The notes: generated by a model not told the origin, from the sequence alone. A stretch of 64,000 bases of DNA from Pseudomonadota bacterium (GCA_041395565.1 JAWLAI010000004.1:340258-404257), one strand, 5' to 3'. Positions 53,037 to 62,148 are shown, numbered from the stretch's first letter. A program made the numbers and translations.

Positions 53037-53481
53037 AACAATAAGTAAAGAAAATTATCTACAGTTATTTGTGATATTTTGTGGCCTGCCTCCTGTCTTG
53101 TGGCAGGGCTACAAAAGTCAATATTGGGAGCATAGTCCCAAAATATTGCCTGTCAAGGTGTCAGGCTGAACAGCCGCGCACGCCGGCCGCAGCAATGTGC
53201 AGCATGGAGCGCAACCGTGCCGGCGCCGCGTCGTCGGCCACATCCTGCCAGCGTCTGTCACCCCATGGCGCGGCATCCCTGCGTTGCCTGTTGGTGCCGC
53301 AGGGTCGAGCGCGGGCGGTGTGCTGTACGGCAGATCTACGGCGTGGAGAGCGCTGCGCGCCGCTGGCCCGGTTGCCGTTGGCTCCTGTAGCATCGGTTCC
53401 ATCATGCCTGCAGCATTGCCGTGCGGCGCCAGGTCACCGCGATCGGTGCTGGAGCGCCCGGGAAGGCCGGAGACTCTCGCC
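53037..53481. other. 445-base divergent intergenic region
   Basis: It lies between the Crp/Fnr gene (minus) and the aldo/keto reductase gene (plus). The half near the regulator (53037-53150) is strongly AT-rich and contains two inverted repeats: CCTGCC/GGCAGG at 53085-53107 and the AT-rich one at 53119-53148. The remaining 330 bases are GC-rich and show no convincing gene. Confidence 0.55.
53119..53148. promoter_or_regulatory. AT-rich inverted repeat, candidate operator
   Basis: CAATATTGGGA (53119-53129) pairs with TCCCAAAATATTG (53136-53148) with a 2-base bulge. It is in the AT-rich promoter space of the Crp/Fnr gene, so it might be an operator or 5' hairpin. It does not match the FNR box TTGAT-N4-ATCAA. 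Confidence 0.4.
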
Positions 53482-54525
53482 ATGCATTACAGGAAGCTGG
53501 GAAACACCGACATCGATGTCAGCGTGCTCTGCCTGGGTACGATGACGTGGGGGGAGCAGAACACGCAGGCCGACGCCTTTGCGCAGATGGATTACGCCGT
53601 CGCGCAGGGGGTGAATTTTTTCGACACCGCAGAGCTCTACCCGATACCGCCCCGTGCCGGGACCTACGGTCAGACGGAGACGATTATCGGCAATTGGCTG
53701 CACCGGACCGGTCAGCGGGACAGAGTGGTGCTGGCCAGCAAGATTGCGGGGCCGGGTGCCGGCTGGATTGACCATATCCGCAACGGCCGTACGCGCTACC
53801 TGCGTGCGCATCTGCAGGCGGCGCTCGATGCGAGCCTGCAGCGTCTGCAAACCGACTGCATCGATCTGTACCAGTTGCACTGGCCCGAGCGCGATACGAA
53901 CTACTTTGGCAAGCTGGGGTTCACGCCCGGAGACCCCGATCCGTTCACGCCGGCGGAGGAGACGCTGGCAGTCCTGGACGGTTTCGTGCAGGCCGGCAAG
54001 ATCCGGCACATCGGTCTGTCCAATGAAACGCCGTGGGGCATAATGCGCTTCCTGCAGGCGGCCGACGCGCGCGGGCTGCCGCGCGTGGTCTCGGTGCAGA
54101 ATCCCTACAGCCTGCTCAACCGCAGCTATGAGGTCGGCGCCGCCGAGGTCTCATGGCGCGAACATTGTGGGCTGCTGGCATACTCGCCACTCGGATTCGG
54201 TGTGTTGAGCGGCAAATATCTCGATGGCATGCGGCCGGATGGCGCGCGCCTGACCTTGTATCCTGATTACACGCGCTACAGCAGTCCGGCCGCACGGCAG
54301 GCGACCGCGGCCTACGTCGCGCTGGCGCGCAGGCACGGCCTCGACAGCGCGCAGATGGCGCTGGCCTTCGTTACCGGTCGAGGTTTCCTCACCAGCGCGA
54401 TTGTCGGTGCGACCAACATGGCGCAACTGCGCAGCGATATCGCGAGTTGCGATGTCGTGTTATCCGCTGAGGTGCTGGCCGGAATAGAGGAGATCCACAC
54501 ACAGCATCCCAATCCCAGCCCCTGA
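53482..54525 (+). CDS. Tas-like aldo/keto reductase
   Basis: 347 residues. The AKR tetrad is readable: Asp and Tyr in FFDTAELYP, Lys in VLASKIAG, His in YQLHWPERD. The length and HYRKLGNTDIDVSVLCLGTM start match the Tas/YajO group of NADP(H)-dependent reductases. The ATG at 53482 begins the conserved N-terminus; the in-frame extension upstream to 53197 is not conserved-looking. The following Rieske fusion gene is 235 bases on. Confidence 0.88.
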   Translation: MHYRKLGNTDIDVSVLCLGTMTWGEQNTQADAFAQMDYAVAQGVNFFDTAELYPIPPRAGTYGQTETIIGNWLHRTGQRDRVVLASKIAGPGAGWIDHIRNGRTRYLRAHLQAALDASLQRLQTDCIDLYQLHWPERDTNYFGKLGFTPGDPDPFTPAEETLAVLDGFVQAGKIRHIGLSNETPWGIMRFLQAADARGLPRVVSVQNPYSLLNRSYEVGAAEVSWREHCGLLAYSPLGFGVLSGKYLDGMRPDGARLTLYPDYTRYSSPAARQATAAYVALARRHGLDSAQMALAFVTGRGFLTSAIVGATNMAQLRSDIASCDVVLSAEVLAGIEEIHTQHPNPSP

Positions 54526-54760
54526 CCGGCGCTTACCGACCGGCCCGCGGATTGTGCATTGCCTGACCTGTTGTGGTGCGCTGCCTTTCTTAACCAACCG
54601 GGGCATGATGCTGCCCTGATCGCGCTTAACCCTGAGACGGCTGCGGTATTGGAGCGCGCACCGGCACATCGTGGCCGCGCCGGCTCGCGCCGCCAGTTGG
54701 CCTGTGCGCCGTCACGCACTACTATTGCAGTCCCGACTGAATTCCGAACCGGAGTAACCC

Positions 54761-55387
54761 ATGAGTGACGCTTTGAATTACCTGGTGGCCGCGCGCCCGG
54801 AAACCATCACGCATTATTTCAAGTTTCTCAAGGATGCAGGCAAGCATCTCGATGTCCGCACGCGCGACCTCATCTCGGTGATCACCAAGGTGGACGCCCA
54901 GACCGAGGCCGGATTCCGGCAATACCTCACGCGCGCCCTGCGTAACGGTGCGAAGGCGAACGAGGTGATCGATGCGTTGCTCATGGCCTTCCCGACGCTC
55001 GGGCTGGCCAAGATCGTCTGGGCAGTGGACATCCTGCTGGACATGGATATCCCCGAGTTCCGTCCGGAGAACCTGTTCGCGGAGTCGCGCTGGCACAGCG
55101 TAACACCGCTTGACCGGTTGCCTTCCGGCGAAGTGACTTATCTGGACTGTGACGGTCGCAGCCTGTTCGTCTACCGCAAGGGCGACACCCTGCGCGTGTA
55201 CGACAGCCGCTGTCCGCACCAGGTCACCAACATACCGCATCTGGCGCTCGACGGAACGCGCCTGACCTGCCCCAAGCATCACTGGGCCTTCGATATAGCC
55301 ACGGGCGAATGTGTTGAGGTCGGGAATCGACCGCTGACCGAATTCGAACACCGCGTCGAGGGCGATATCCTGCAGGTCTACTGGTAA
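54761..55387 (+). CDS. Carboxymuconolactone decarboxylase-like domain fused to a Rieske [2Fe-2S] ferredoxin
   Basis: 208 residues. The N-terminal ~105 residues (TRDLISVITKVDAQTEAGFR, RNGAKANEVIDALLMAFPTL) have the AhpD/carboxymuconolactone decarboxylase helical outline but lack its CxxC. The C-terminal part is a Rieske domain: C151-P-H153 and C170-P-K-H173, the complete C-x-H ... C-x2-H ligand set. It is probably a small redox protein, with the N-terminal domain as dimer or partner platform. A good plus-strand start with MSDALNYL follows a GGAGTAACCC ribosome site. Confidence 0.85.
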   Translation: MSDALNYLVAARPETITHYFKFLKDAGKHLDVRTRDLISVITKVDAQTEAGFRQYLTRALRNGAKANEVIDALLMAFPTLGLAKIVWAVDILLDMDIPEFRPENLFAESRWHSVTPLDRLPSGEVTYLDCDGRSLFVYRKGDTLRVYDSRCPHQVTNIPHLALDGTRLTCPKHHWAFDIATGECVEVGNRPLTEFEHRVEGDILQVYW

Positions 55388-55421
55388 CGGCCGGCCGGGT
55401 TATGCCGCCGGCGGTTGCGGT

Positions 55422-56192
55422 TCACTCCCCTGCGGCTGCGTCCAGCTGCCGGCCGGTGATGCCGCGGCTCGCGCTGCTGACCAGGAACAGGAACGGCCTG
55501 ACCACGTCGACCGGCTGTTTCAGGCCTGCATTCGTTTCCCCTGGGTAGGCGATACGGCGCAGGCCGGTGCGGACCGGTCCGGGGTCGAGGCTGTTGGCGC
55601 GGATCGGCGTGTTGGTATCCAGTTCGTCGGCCAGGATCTGCATGAACCCCTCGAGTCCCGCCTTGGCCACCCCGTAAGCGCCCCAGTAGGCCTTGCCATG
55701 GCGGCCGACCGCGTCGCTGGTGAAGATCACCGAGGCATCCCTGCTTGCGCCGAGCAGGCCCAGGCAGGCCATGGTCAGCAGGCAGGGGGCGTTCAGGTCG
55801 GTCTGCAGGGTGCGGAACCACAGCTCGATCTCGGTATTGCCGATCGGTACCAGTGCGCCGAGTTCGGCGGCATTGTGGACGAGGCCGTCGAGACGCCCGT
55901 ATTCCCGCTCCAGTGTGACTGCCAGCGCGGTGTAGTCGTCCGGCCCCGCGCCTGCCAGGTCCATGGGGTAGAGCGCGGGTTCCGGGTGGCCGGCGGCGAC
56001 GATCTCGTCGTAGGCCCGCTCCAGGCCCTGAACGTCCTTGTCCAGCAGCACCAGTGTGGCGCCGTGTGCGGCCATGCCATCGGCCAGTGCGCGGCCGATG
56101 CCGTTGGCGGCCCCGGTCAGGAGGATGATGCGCTCGTGCAGCAGGTCTGCAGCCGGTTGCCAGTCGGCAGGGGGGATGCGGGTCGTGGTCAT
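55422..56192 (-). CDS. yciK: YciK-type short-chain dehydrogenase
   Basis: 256 residues. It has the SDR N-terminal TGAANGIGRALADGM motif, the HNAAELG segment, and the catalytic Tyr-x3-Lys in YWGAYGVAKAGL. This matches YciK, an oxidoreductase of unknown substrate. Its ATG region overlaps the stop of the rmuC gene by 4 bases. The last residues of the gene lie 34 bases from the convergent Rieske gene. Confidence 0.88.
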   Translation of the reverse strand: MTTTRIPPADWQPAADLLHERIILLTGAANGIGRALADGMAAHGATLVLLDKDVQGLERAYDEIVAAGHPEPALYPMDLAGAGPDDYTALAVTLEREYGRLDGLVHNAAELGALVPIGNTEIELWFRTLQTDLNAPCLLTMACLGLLGASRDASVIFTSDAVGRHGKAYWGAYGVAKAGLEGFMQILADELDTNTPIRANSLDPGPVRTGLRRIAYPGETNAGLKQPVDVVRPFLFLVSSASRGITGRQLDAAAGE

Positions 56193-57487
56193 GATTCTGC
56201 CAGGCTCGTGTGCTTGATACCGTCCTCGCGCGCGACCACGCTGCGGGTCATGCGCTCGATCTGTTCCGCCCGCGCCGGCGGCTCCCCGCTGGCCGTGACG
56301 CCGAGTTCGGTGAACCGGCGTGCGCCGGGCATGACGCGCGAGTCATAGGATGCGACTGCCTGGTTGTAGGCGGCCACGCTGCCTTCCAGATTGCGGCCGA
56401 GCTTCGCCAGGTGCCCGGCGAAGGTGGACAGGCGCTGAAACAGTTCCTGGCCGATCTCGCGAATGATGTCCGCATTGTCGGCCAGTGCTTCCTGGCGCCA
56501 GCCGTAGGCGACGGCGCGCAGCAGCGCGACGAAGCTGGTGGGGGTGGCGATGATGACCTGCCGGGCCAGCGCGTCCTCGATCAGGCTGGTGTCCAGCTCC
56601 AGCGCGGCGCTGAGGAACTGGTCGCCGGGTATGAACAGGACCACGAATTCCGGGCTGTGGCGCAATTGCTGCCAGTATGCCTTGGCGGAGAGTTCCTTGA
56701 TGCGGGCGCGCAGGTTGCGGGCGTGGCGGGCGAGGTGGGCCTTGCGTTCGCTGTCGTCGTTGGCCTCGACGGCGGAGAGGTAGGCATCGAGCGGGGTCTT
56801 GGCATCGACCACGATCTCGCGCTTGTCGGGCATGCGGATCACCATGTCCGGGCGCAGCGGCCCCTGCTCGCCCTGCAGCGTCTGCTGCTCCGTGAAATCG
56901 CAGTGCTCCACCATGCCGGCGAGTTCGGCCAGTCGCTTCAAGGTCAGTTCGCCCCATTGTCCGCGCACCTCGGGCCGGCGCAGGGCTTGCACCAGGTTGC
57001 GCGTTTCGCTCTGCAGCAGCCGCTGCGACTCGGCCATGCTTTCGAGGTGGGCATGCAGCGCGCCGTGGGCCTGCTGGCGTTCGTTTTCCATACGGCGAAT
57101 CTCCGCTTCGGTCTTGCCGAGTGCCTCGCGGATCGGTTTGACCAGGTTCTCTATCGCCTGCTGGCGCTGTGTGAGTTCGTCGTTGGCGCGGATCCGATGC
57201 TGTTTCATGTTTTCGTTCGCCAGCTGCAGGAACTGCGCGGTGTTGTCCTTGAGCGCGCTGCCGGCCAGGGTGCTGAAGGTGTCCTTGAGTGCGGCGGTGG
57301 ACTGCTCGAACACTGTCTTTTCCTGCTGCGCAGATCTGCGCTGATAACGATAGGCCTCGAGCAGGCGGGAATACTTGAACCGCAGCCTGTTGTACTTGCG
57401 GTTCTCGATCAGGTAGGCCGTGATGGCGCCGATTTCCAGCGCGATGACGAGTGCCAGGACCAGGAACGTGAAGTCGTTCATCTGCAT
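56189..57487 (-). CDS. rmuC: RmuC-family DNA recombination protein
   Basis: 432 residues. One N-terminal membrane helix (FTFLVLALVIALEIGAIT) and a long coiled coil (~30-190) precede the RmuC nuclease-like core: RGQWGELTLKRLAELAGM, DMVIRMPDKREIVVDAKTPL and VLFIPGDQFLSAALE. RmuC limits inversions at short inverted repeats, which is of some interest given the repeat pair at 7.2-8.5 kb. Two nearby Met codons (57487, 57481) could start it. Its end overlaps yciK. Confidence 0.92.
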   Translation of the reverse strand: MQMNDFTFLVLALVIALEIGAITAYLIENRKYNRLRFKYSRLLEAYRYQRRSAQQEKTVFEQSTAALKDTFSTLAGSALKDNTAQFLQLANENMKQHRIRANDELTQRQQAIENLVKPIREALGKTEAEIRRMENERQQAHGALHAHLESMAESQRLLQSETRNLVQALRRPEVRGQWGELTLKRLAELAGMVEHCDFTEQQTLQGEQGPLRPDMVIRMPDKREIVVDAKTPLDAYLSAVEANDDSERKAHLARHARNLRARIKELSAKAYWQQLRHSPEFVVLFIPGDQFLSAALELDTSLIEDALARQVIIATPTSFVALLRAVAYGWRQEALADNADIIREIGQELFQRLSTFAGHLAKLGRNLEGSVAAYNQAVASYDSRVMPGARRFTELGVTASGEPPARAEQIERMTRSVVAREDGIKHTSLAES

Positions 57488-57639
57488 GGACCTGAATCAT
57501 ACCACTGAACTCGCCCGCTGCACGCCTGCCGGGCCGCGTGTTCGATCCCGTGCCCTGACAGCTGCCGGTGTTGCGGGCGGCGGGATGGCGGGGCGGTTCC
57601 GGCTGCAGCGCGGCGCGCGCCGGATGATGAGATGAGGTG

Positions 57640-58353
57640 CTAGGATCCCGCCGCGCGTCGATCCAGCCATTCCAGCACGCCGCCCGGCGTACTGACGCTG
57701 CCGCTGGCCTGCCAGGCCCGCGGATCGTCGTGCGCCTGCAGGTAGCCGAACAGCGCCACCAGTGTCTGCATGCCGGCATTTCTGCCGGCTGCCACGTCGC
57801 GCTCCGCATCGCCGATGTACACGCATTGTGCCGGTTCCGAGCCGGCCAGCCGGCAGGCCAGCAGCAATGGCGCCGGGTGCGGCTTGCGTTGCGCGAGGGT
57901 GTCGCCGCTCACCACGCAGACGGCGCGATCGTACAGCGCGAGATCCCGCAGCAGCGGCTCGGTCAGCCAGGCGGGCTTGTTGGTCACCACGCCCCAGTTC
58001 AGTCCGCGTGCCTCCAGTGCGGCGAGTACCGCCTCCATGCCCGCGAACGGGCGGGTCTGGCGTGAAAGGTTGGCGCGATAGACCTCGAGCAGCCGTGCCC
58101 GCAACGGCTCGAATTCCGGGTGTTCGCGCGCGAGTCCAAAGCCCAGTTCGATGAGTGCCGCGCCGCCATGCGAAACCACCGGCCGGATGGCCGCGAACGG
58201 CAATGCGCTCCGGCCGTGCTCGAGCAGCACGGTGTTCAGCGCTGCGGCCAGGTCGGGCGCGGTATCGAGCAGGGTGCCGTCGAGATCGAACAGGACCGTG
58301 CGGATGTGCACCGCTGCGCTGTTGGCGGTGCCGGTGGTCGTGACGTCTGCCAT
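57640..58353 (-). CDS. gph: Phosphoglycolate phosphatase (HAD superfamily)
   Basis: 237 residues. The HAD nucleophile loop LFDLDGTLLDTAPDLAAAL is near the N-terminus. The Ser/Thr loop VVTNKPAWL and the late YIGDAERDVAAGRNAGM give the Lys and Asp motifs. It removes phosphoglycolate made by repair or by Rubisco. ATG at 58353 overlaps the ubiG stop (TGATG). The gph-ubiG pair is a conserved arrangement. Confidence 0.88.
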   Translation of the reverse strand: MADVTTTGTANSAAVHIRTVLFDLDGTLLDTAPDLAAALNTVLLEHGRSALPFAAIRPVVSHGGAALIELGFGLAREHPEFEPLRARLLEVYRANLSRQTRPFAGMEAVLAALEARGLNWGVVTNKPAWLTEPLLRDLALYDRAVCVVSGDTLAQRKPHPAPLLLACRLAGSEPAQCVYIGDAERDVAAGRNAGMQTLVALFGYLQAHDDPRAWQASGSVSTPGGVLEWLDRRAAGS

Positions 58354-59060
58354 CAGGCCCTGCGGAAGGCGGCCAGGTAGTTTACCGAGACATCGGTGCC
58401 GAGCCGGTATTCCTGCGTGAGCGGGTTATAGCTCATGCCGGTGAGGTCCGCGAGCTGCAGTCCGGCCGCGCGTGCCCAGCCCTCCATTTCGGAAGGACGG
58501 ATAAATTTCGCATAATCATGGGTGCCCCGGGGCAGCAGCCGCAGCAGGTATTCCGCGCCGATCACCGCGAACAGGAAGGCCTTGGGATTGCGGTTGATGG
58601 TCGACAGCACGATCAGCCCGTCAGTCCTGACCAGGCGCGCGCAGGCGGCGATGGTGGCGGCGGGGTCGGGGACGTGTTCGAGCATTTCCAGGCAGGTCAC
58701 GACATCGAATGCGCCGGGATGGCGTGCGGCCATCTGTTCGGCGGTGGCGCGCTCGTAGTTGATCTCAAGTCCCGATTCGTGCTGATGCAGGCGCGCCACG
58801 CCAAGCGGCGCCTCGCCCATGTCGATGCCCGTGACCAGCGCGCCGCGCGCAGCCATACCCTCGCTGAGCAGGCCGCCGCCGCAGCCGACGTCGATGACAC
58901 GCTTGCCGTCCAGCGGCACCAGCCGGTCGATGTAATCCAGTCGCAGCGGATTGATGTCGTGCAGCGGCTTGAATTCGCTGTGCGGATCCCACCAGCGGCT
59001 GGCCAGCTTCTCGAATTTGCCGATCTCGTCCGGGTCGACGTTGGGGATCGTCTGGTTCAT
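58353..59060 (-). CDS. ubiG: Ubiquinone O-methyltransferase UbiG
   Basis: 235 residues. It carries out both O-methylations of ubiquinone synthesis with S-adenosylmethionine. The motifs are RWWDPHSEFKPLHDINPLR near the start, VIDVGCGGGLLSEGMA for SAM, and the later LEMLEHVPDP and NRNPKAFLFAVIGAEYLLR. The ATG at 59060 overlaps the mtaD stop (ATGA). It is coupled on both sides in the mtaD-ubiG-gph unit. Its presence shows an aerobic ubiquinone-making cell. Confidence 0.95.
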   Translation of the reverse strand: MNQTIPNVDPDEIGKFEKLASRWWDPHSEFKPLHDINPLRLDYIDRLVPLDGKRVIDVGCGGGLLSEGMAARGALVTGIDMGEAPLGVARLHQHESGLEINYERATAEQMAARHPGAFDVVTCLEMLEHVPDPAATIAACARLVRTDGLIVLSTINRNPKAFLFAVIGAEYLLRLLPRGTHDYAKFIRPSEMEGWARAAGLQLADLTGMSYNPLTQEYRLGTDVSVNYLAAFRRA

Positions 59061-60376
59061 GCGCTGGCCCCGATGCGTGCCTGCCACGCGTGTGCACGGG
59101 ACAGGATCTCGTTGTCGTCCAGGGTCGTGAGCCGCCGGTTCTTGAGCAGCTGCTGACCGGCTACCCAGACGTCGGTGACCTGTTCGCGTCCGCAGGTATA
59201 CACGAGCTGGGAGACGGGGTCGTACAGCGGGCGCGTCTCGAGCGTGTCCATGTTGATGGCGGCGACATCCGCCCACTTGCCCGTTACCAGCGAGCCGATC
59301 TCCTCGCCCAGACCCAGCGCCGTGGCGCCGTTCAGGGTTGCCATGCGCAGCACGCCATGGGCCGGCAGCGCGCTGGCATCGCCGGCAACGACCTTGCCGA
59401 GCAGGGCGGCGGTACGCATCTCGCCCAGCATATCGAGATCGTTGTTGCTCGCGGCACCGTCGGTGCCCAGGGCCACGTTGACACCGGCCGTGACCAGCGC
59501 CTGCACCGGTGCCAGCCCGCTGGCCAGCTTGAGATTGGATTCCGGGCAGTGCACGACGTGTCCGCCGGCGAGCGCGAAGTCGCTGATCTCCCGCTCGCTG
59601 AGCTGGGTCATGTGCACCGCCATCATGTTCGGGGCAACCAGGCCCAGTTCGTGCAGGCGCGTCAGCGGCCGTTTGCCGGTCAGTTCCACGGCCTTGTCGA
59701 TTTCCTCCGCCGTCTCGTGCACGTGCATGTGGATGCCGATGTCCAACTCGTCGGCGAGCACCCGGATGTGCTGCAGCGGCCCATCGGATACCGTGTAGGG
59801 CGCATGCGGCGCAAACACCGTGCGGATCAGCGGATCGCCGCGATAGTGATCGTGCACCGCGAGTCCCTTCGAGATGTACTCGTTGGCGTCGCTGGCCCAG
59901 ACCGTGGGAAAATCGAGCACGATCAGTCCGACACTCGTGCGCATGCCGCAGCCCACCGCGACGCGCGCGGTCACGTCCGGGTAATAGTACATGTCGTTGA
60001 AGCAGGTGGTGCCGCAACGCAGCATCTCGGCGATGGCGAGCTGCACGCCATCGTGCACGAATTCCTCGCTCACCCAGCGCGACTCCGCCGGCCAGATGTG
60101 GTTGTTGAGCCAGTCATGCAGCGGCAGGTCGTCGGCCAGCCCGCGCAGCAGCGACATGGCGGCATGGGTGTGAGCGTTGACCAGTCCCGGGATCAGCAGA
60201 TGGCGGTCGAGTTCGTGTTCGGCCTCCGCCTTGTAGCGGGTGCGCGCCTGGTCGGTGGGGAGCAGGGCGACGATGCGCCCCTCGTGTATCACCAAGGAGT
60301 GGTGCTCGTAGACCGTGTTGTCCGGCTCGACCGGTGCGATCCAGCGGCCGTGGATAAGCGTGTCGACTGTGGTCAT
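59057..60376 (-). CDS. mtaD: 5-methylthioadenosine / S-adenosylhomocysteine deaminase
   Basis: 439 residues of the amidohydrolase superfamily (TrzA/MtaD type). Metal ligands are visible in NAHTHAAMSLLRGLADDLPL, the inner IGIHMHVHETAEEI, VHCPESNLKLASG and LGTDGAASNNDLDMLGEMR. It probably deaminates methylthioadenosine or S-adenosylhomocysteine, the by-products of SAM use by UbiG and others. The mtaD-ubiG coupling is common in gammaproteobacteria. The exact substrate preference is inferred. Confidence 0.9.
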   Translation of the reverse strand: MTTVDTLIHGRWIAPVEPDNTVYEHHSLVIHEGRIVALLPTDQARTRYKAEAEHELDRHLLIPGLVNAHTHAAMSLLRGLADDLPLHDWLNNHIWPAESRWVSEEFVHDGVQLAIAEMLRCGTTCFNDMYYYPDVTARVAVGCGMRTSVGLIVLDFPTVWASDANEYISKGLAVHDHYRGDPLIRTVFAPHAPYTVSDGPLQHIRVLADELDIGIHMHVHETAEEIDKAVELTGKRPLTRLHELGLVAPNMMAVHMTQLSEREISDFALAGGHVVHCPESNLKLASGLAPVQALVTAGVNVALGTDGAASNNDLDMLGEMRTAALLGKVVAGDASALPAHGVLRMATLNGATALGLGEEIGSLVTGKWADVAAINMDTLETRPLYDPVSQLVYTCGREQVTDVWVAGQQLLKNRRLTTLDDNEILSRAHAWQARIGASA

Positions 60377-60474
60377 GCCGTGTTCCGGAGACTGGCTGGT
60401 GAGGTGAGTATAGCGGAGCCGGGCCGGCGGCAGGTAGCCGGCGGTGCGGCTGCCGCATGACCGCCGCCCCTGGT

Positions 60475-61296
60475 TCAGGCGGTAGTGTGCACATGCACGT
60501 CCCGCTGCGGATAGGGGATGCTGATGCCGTTGGCGTCGAACGCCTGCTTGAGTCGCTCCAGCAGGTCGGCACGTACACTCCAGTAGTCTGCGGTTTTGAC
60601 CCAGGGCCGGACGTTCAGGTTGACGCTGCTGTCGGCCAGCTCGCTCACCGCCACGGCGGGTGCCGGGTCCTGCAGGATGCGATCGTCGGCGGCAAAGGCG
60701 TCCTTGATGATCTGCTTGGCCGTGCGGATGTCGTCGTCGTAGCCGATGCCCATGACCAGGTCGATCCGGCGGGTGGCGCGCGCCGAATAGTTAACGATCG
60801 GGCCGCCGTAGATGTGGCCATTGGGTACGATGATCTCGCGGTTGTCGCCGCTGCGCAGTACGGTGCTGAAGATGCGGACCTCCTCCACCGTGCCGCCCTG
60901 TCCCGCGGCCTCGATGAAGTCGCCGACCTTGAACGGGCGGAACATGATCAGCATCACGCCGGAGGAGAAGTTTGCCAGCGAGTCCTTCAGGGCGAGGCCG
61001 ACAGCGAGGCCGGCGGCGCCGAAGACGGCCAGCAGCGAGGTGGTCTGCACCCCGAGCTGGTCGAGCGCGGCGATCACGACCACCAGCAGCAGCACCGTGT
61101 AGAGGATGTTGCAGAGGAAGGCGCCCAGCATGTCATCCAGCCGCGCCTTGCGCAGCATGCGCCCGACCACCTGCACGACGAGTTTCGCGATCCAGCGTCC
61201 GAGCACGAAGATCACCAGCGCCATGAAGATGCGCAGGCTCCAGGGGATGAGGTAGGCGCTGATCAGCTCGGCATTCAGGTATTGCTGCAGATCCAT
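60475..61296 (-). CDS. mscS: Small-conductance mechanosensitive channel (MscS family)
   Basis: 273 residues. Three N-terminal helices, the pore helix GAAGLAVGLALKDSLANFSS and the beta domain FRPFKVGDFIEAAGQGGTVE are as in MscS. The typical IFSTVLRSGDNREIIVPNG and NYSARATRRIDLVMGIGYDD follow. It opens under membrane tension to release solutes. The stop is followed by a gap before mtaD and no operon partner is apparent. Confidence 0.93.
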   Translation of the reverse strand: MDLQQYLNAELISAYLIPWSLRIFMALVIFVLGRWIAKLVVQVVGRMLRKARLDDMLGAFLCNILYTVLLLVVVIAALDQLGVQTTSLLAVFGAAGLAVGLALKDSLANFSSGVMLIMFRPFKVGDFIEAAGQGGTVEEVRIFSTVLRSGDNREIIVPNGHIYGGPIVNYSARATRRIDLVMGIGYDDDIRTAKQIIKDAFAADDRILQDPAPAVAVSELADSSVNLNVRPWVKTADYWSVRADLLERLKQAFDANGISIPYPQRDVHVHTTA

Positions 61297-61320
61297 GATG
61301 CAGTCTCCCTTGTTGCAGAA

Positions 61321-61355
61321 AATAAAAAACCCATCGCCCTTGCGGGCGATGGGTT
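61321..61355 (-). terminator. Rho-independent terminator of the OmpA-like gene
   Basis: AACCCATCGCCC (61328-61339) and GGGCGATGGGTT (61344-61355) pair perfectly over 12 bases with a TTGC loop. On the minus strand the stem is followed by TTTTTATT. It lies 18 bases after the stop of the OmpA-like gene and before the mscS start. Confidence 0.92.
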
Positions 61356-61373
61356 GCGGTTACCGCAGCCGGA

Positions 61374-62000
61374 TTACTGCTTGCGGCTGACGCCGATGCT
61401 GACTTCCACGCGGCGGTTCTGCGCACGGCCGGCGCTGGTGCGGTTGTCGGCAACCGGCTGGGACTCGCCCATGCCGCTGACCGACATCAGGTTGGGATCC
61501 ACGCCCTTGCTGGCCAGGTAGTCGCGCACCGTGGTGGCGCGACGCACGGACAGGGCCTGGTTGTAGGCCTCGGCGCCGGAGCTGTCGGTGTGACCCACGA
61601 CCTTCACGTCCACGACACGGTCAGTGCGCTGGATCTTGTCGGCGAGTTCGTCCAGCTGCTGCATGCCGGCGGGCTTCAGGTTGGACTTGTTCAGGTCGAA
61701 CAGCGCGCCTGCCGTCAGGGTGACGGTTTCGTAGGTCGGCGCGGGTGGCGGGGCCGGCGGCGGCGGCGGGGCTGCAGCCTCGACCGGGGCCGGTTTGCCG
61801 CAGTCGACCGTCCAGAGTTCATCCGTCCAGGAACTGGTCTTAACGCAGTTGCCGCTGCCGTCCGTGATGTAATGACCGTTGCCGTCGCCGACATAGCCGG
61901 CATTGGCCTGGCCGGCCTGGTGCGCGGACGCGGTCGCGGTGAACAGCGTTCCGGCCACGATAGCCGTAATGACTCCGCCGAGTTTCAGGTTGTTGTTCAT
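61374..62000 (-). CDS. OmpA-family outer-membrane / peptidoglycan-binding protein
   Basis: 208 residues from the ATG at 62000, with a CAGGAGT ribosome site. The signal peptide ends at ATASA. A ~55-residue part with two Cys (GNCVKTS, VDCGKPAP) and a Pro/Ala-rich linker precede the C-terminal OmpA domain: FDLNKSNLKPAGMQQLDELA and VVGHTDSSGAEAYNQALSVR, then NRRVEVSI. The domain's Asp/Arg pair that binds diaminopimelate is present. No N-terminal 8-strand barrel is visible, so it is the short type. An earlier in-frame ATG is rejected. Confidence 0.88.
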   Translation of the reverse strand: MNNNLKLGGVITAIVAGTLFTATASAHQAGQANAGYVGDGNGHYITDGSGNCVKTSSWTDELWTVDCGKPAPVEAAAPPPPPAPPPAPTYETVTLTAGALFDLNKSNLKPAGMQQLDELADKIQRTDRVVDVKVVGHTDSSGAEAYNQALSVRRATTVRDYLASKGVDPNLMSVSGMGESQPVADNRTSAGRAQNRRVEVSIGVSRKQ

Positions 62001-62120
62001 TGAATAGCCACTCCTGTGGTGAAATGGTGAAAAAATTCGATCTGGCATTCTGGTTGATCCAGATACTGCATTCAAGGATGCCGGTTGGAACGCCGGTGCG
62101 TTCTGTTCGCAGTTGCGCAC

Positions 62121-62148
62121 CTTATAACAAGGAAATGCAAAAACGCAA
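62121..62148 (-). promoter_or_regulatory. Putative sigma-70 promoter of the OmpA-like gene
   Basis: On the minus strand TTGCGT (62148-62143) and TATAAG (62126-62121) are 16 bases apart. They lie in a markedly AT-rich stretch about 120 bases upstream of the ATG. The -10 differs by one base from consensus and the -35 by two. Confidence 0.45.

Noticed and set aside
53118..53483. 121-codon minus-strand open frame before the aldo/keto reductase
   Set aside because: No ribosome site or recognisable text; it overlaps the inverted repeat in the divergent promoter region.
59090..60460. 456-codon open frame on the plus strand
   Set aside because: Antisense of mtaD, whose amidohydrolase motifs are clear.
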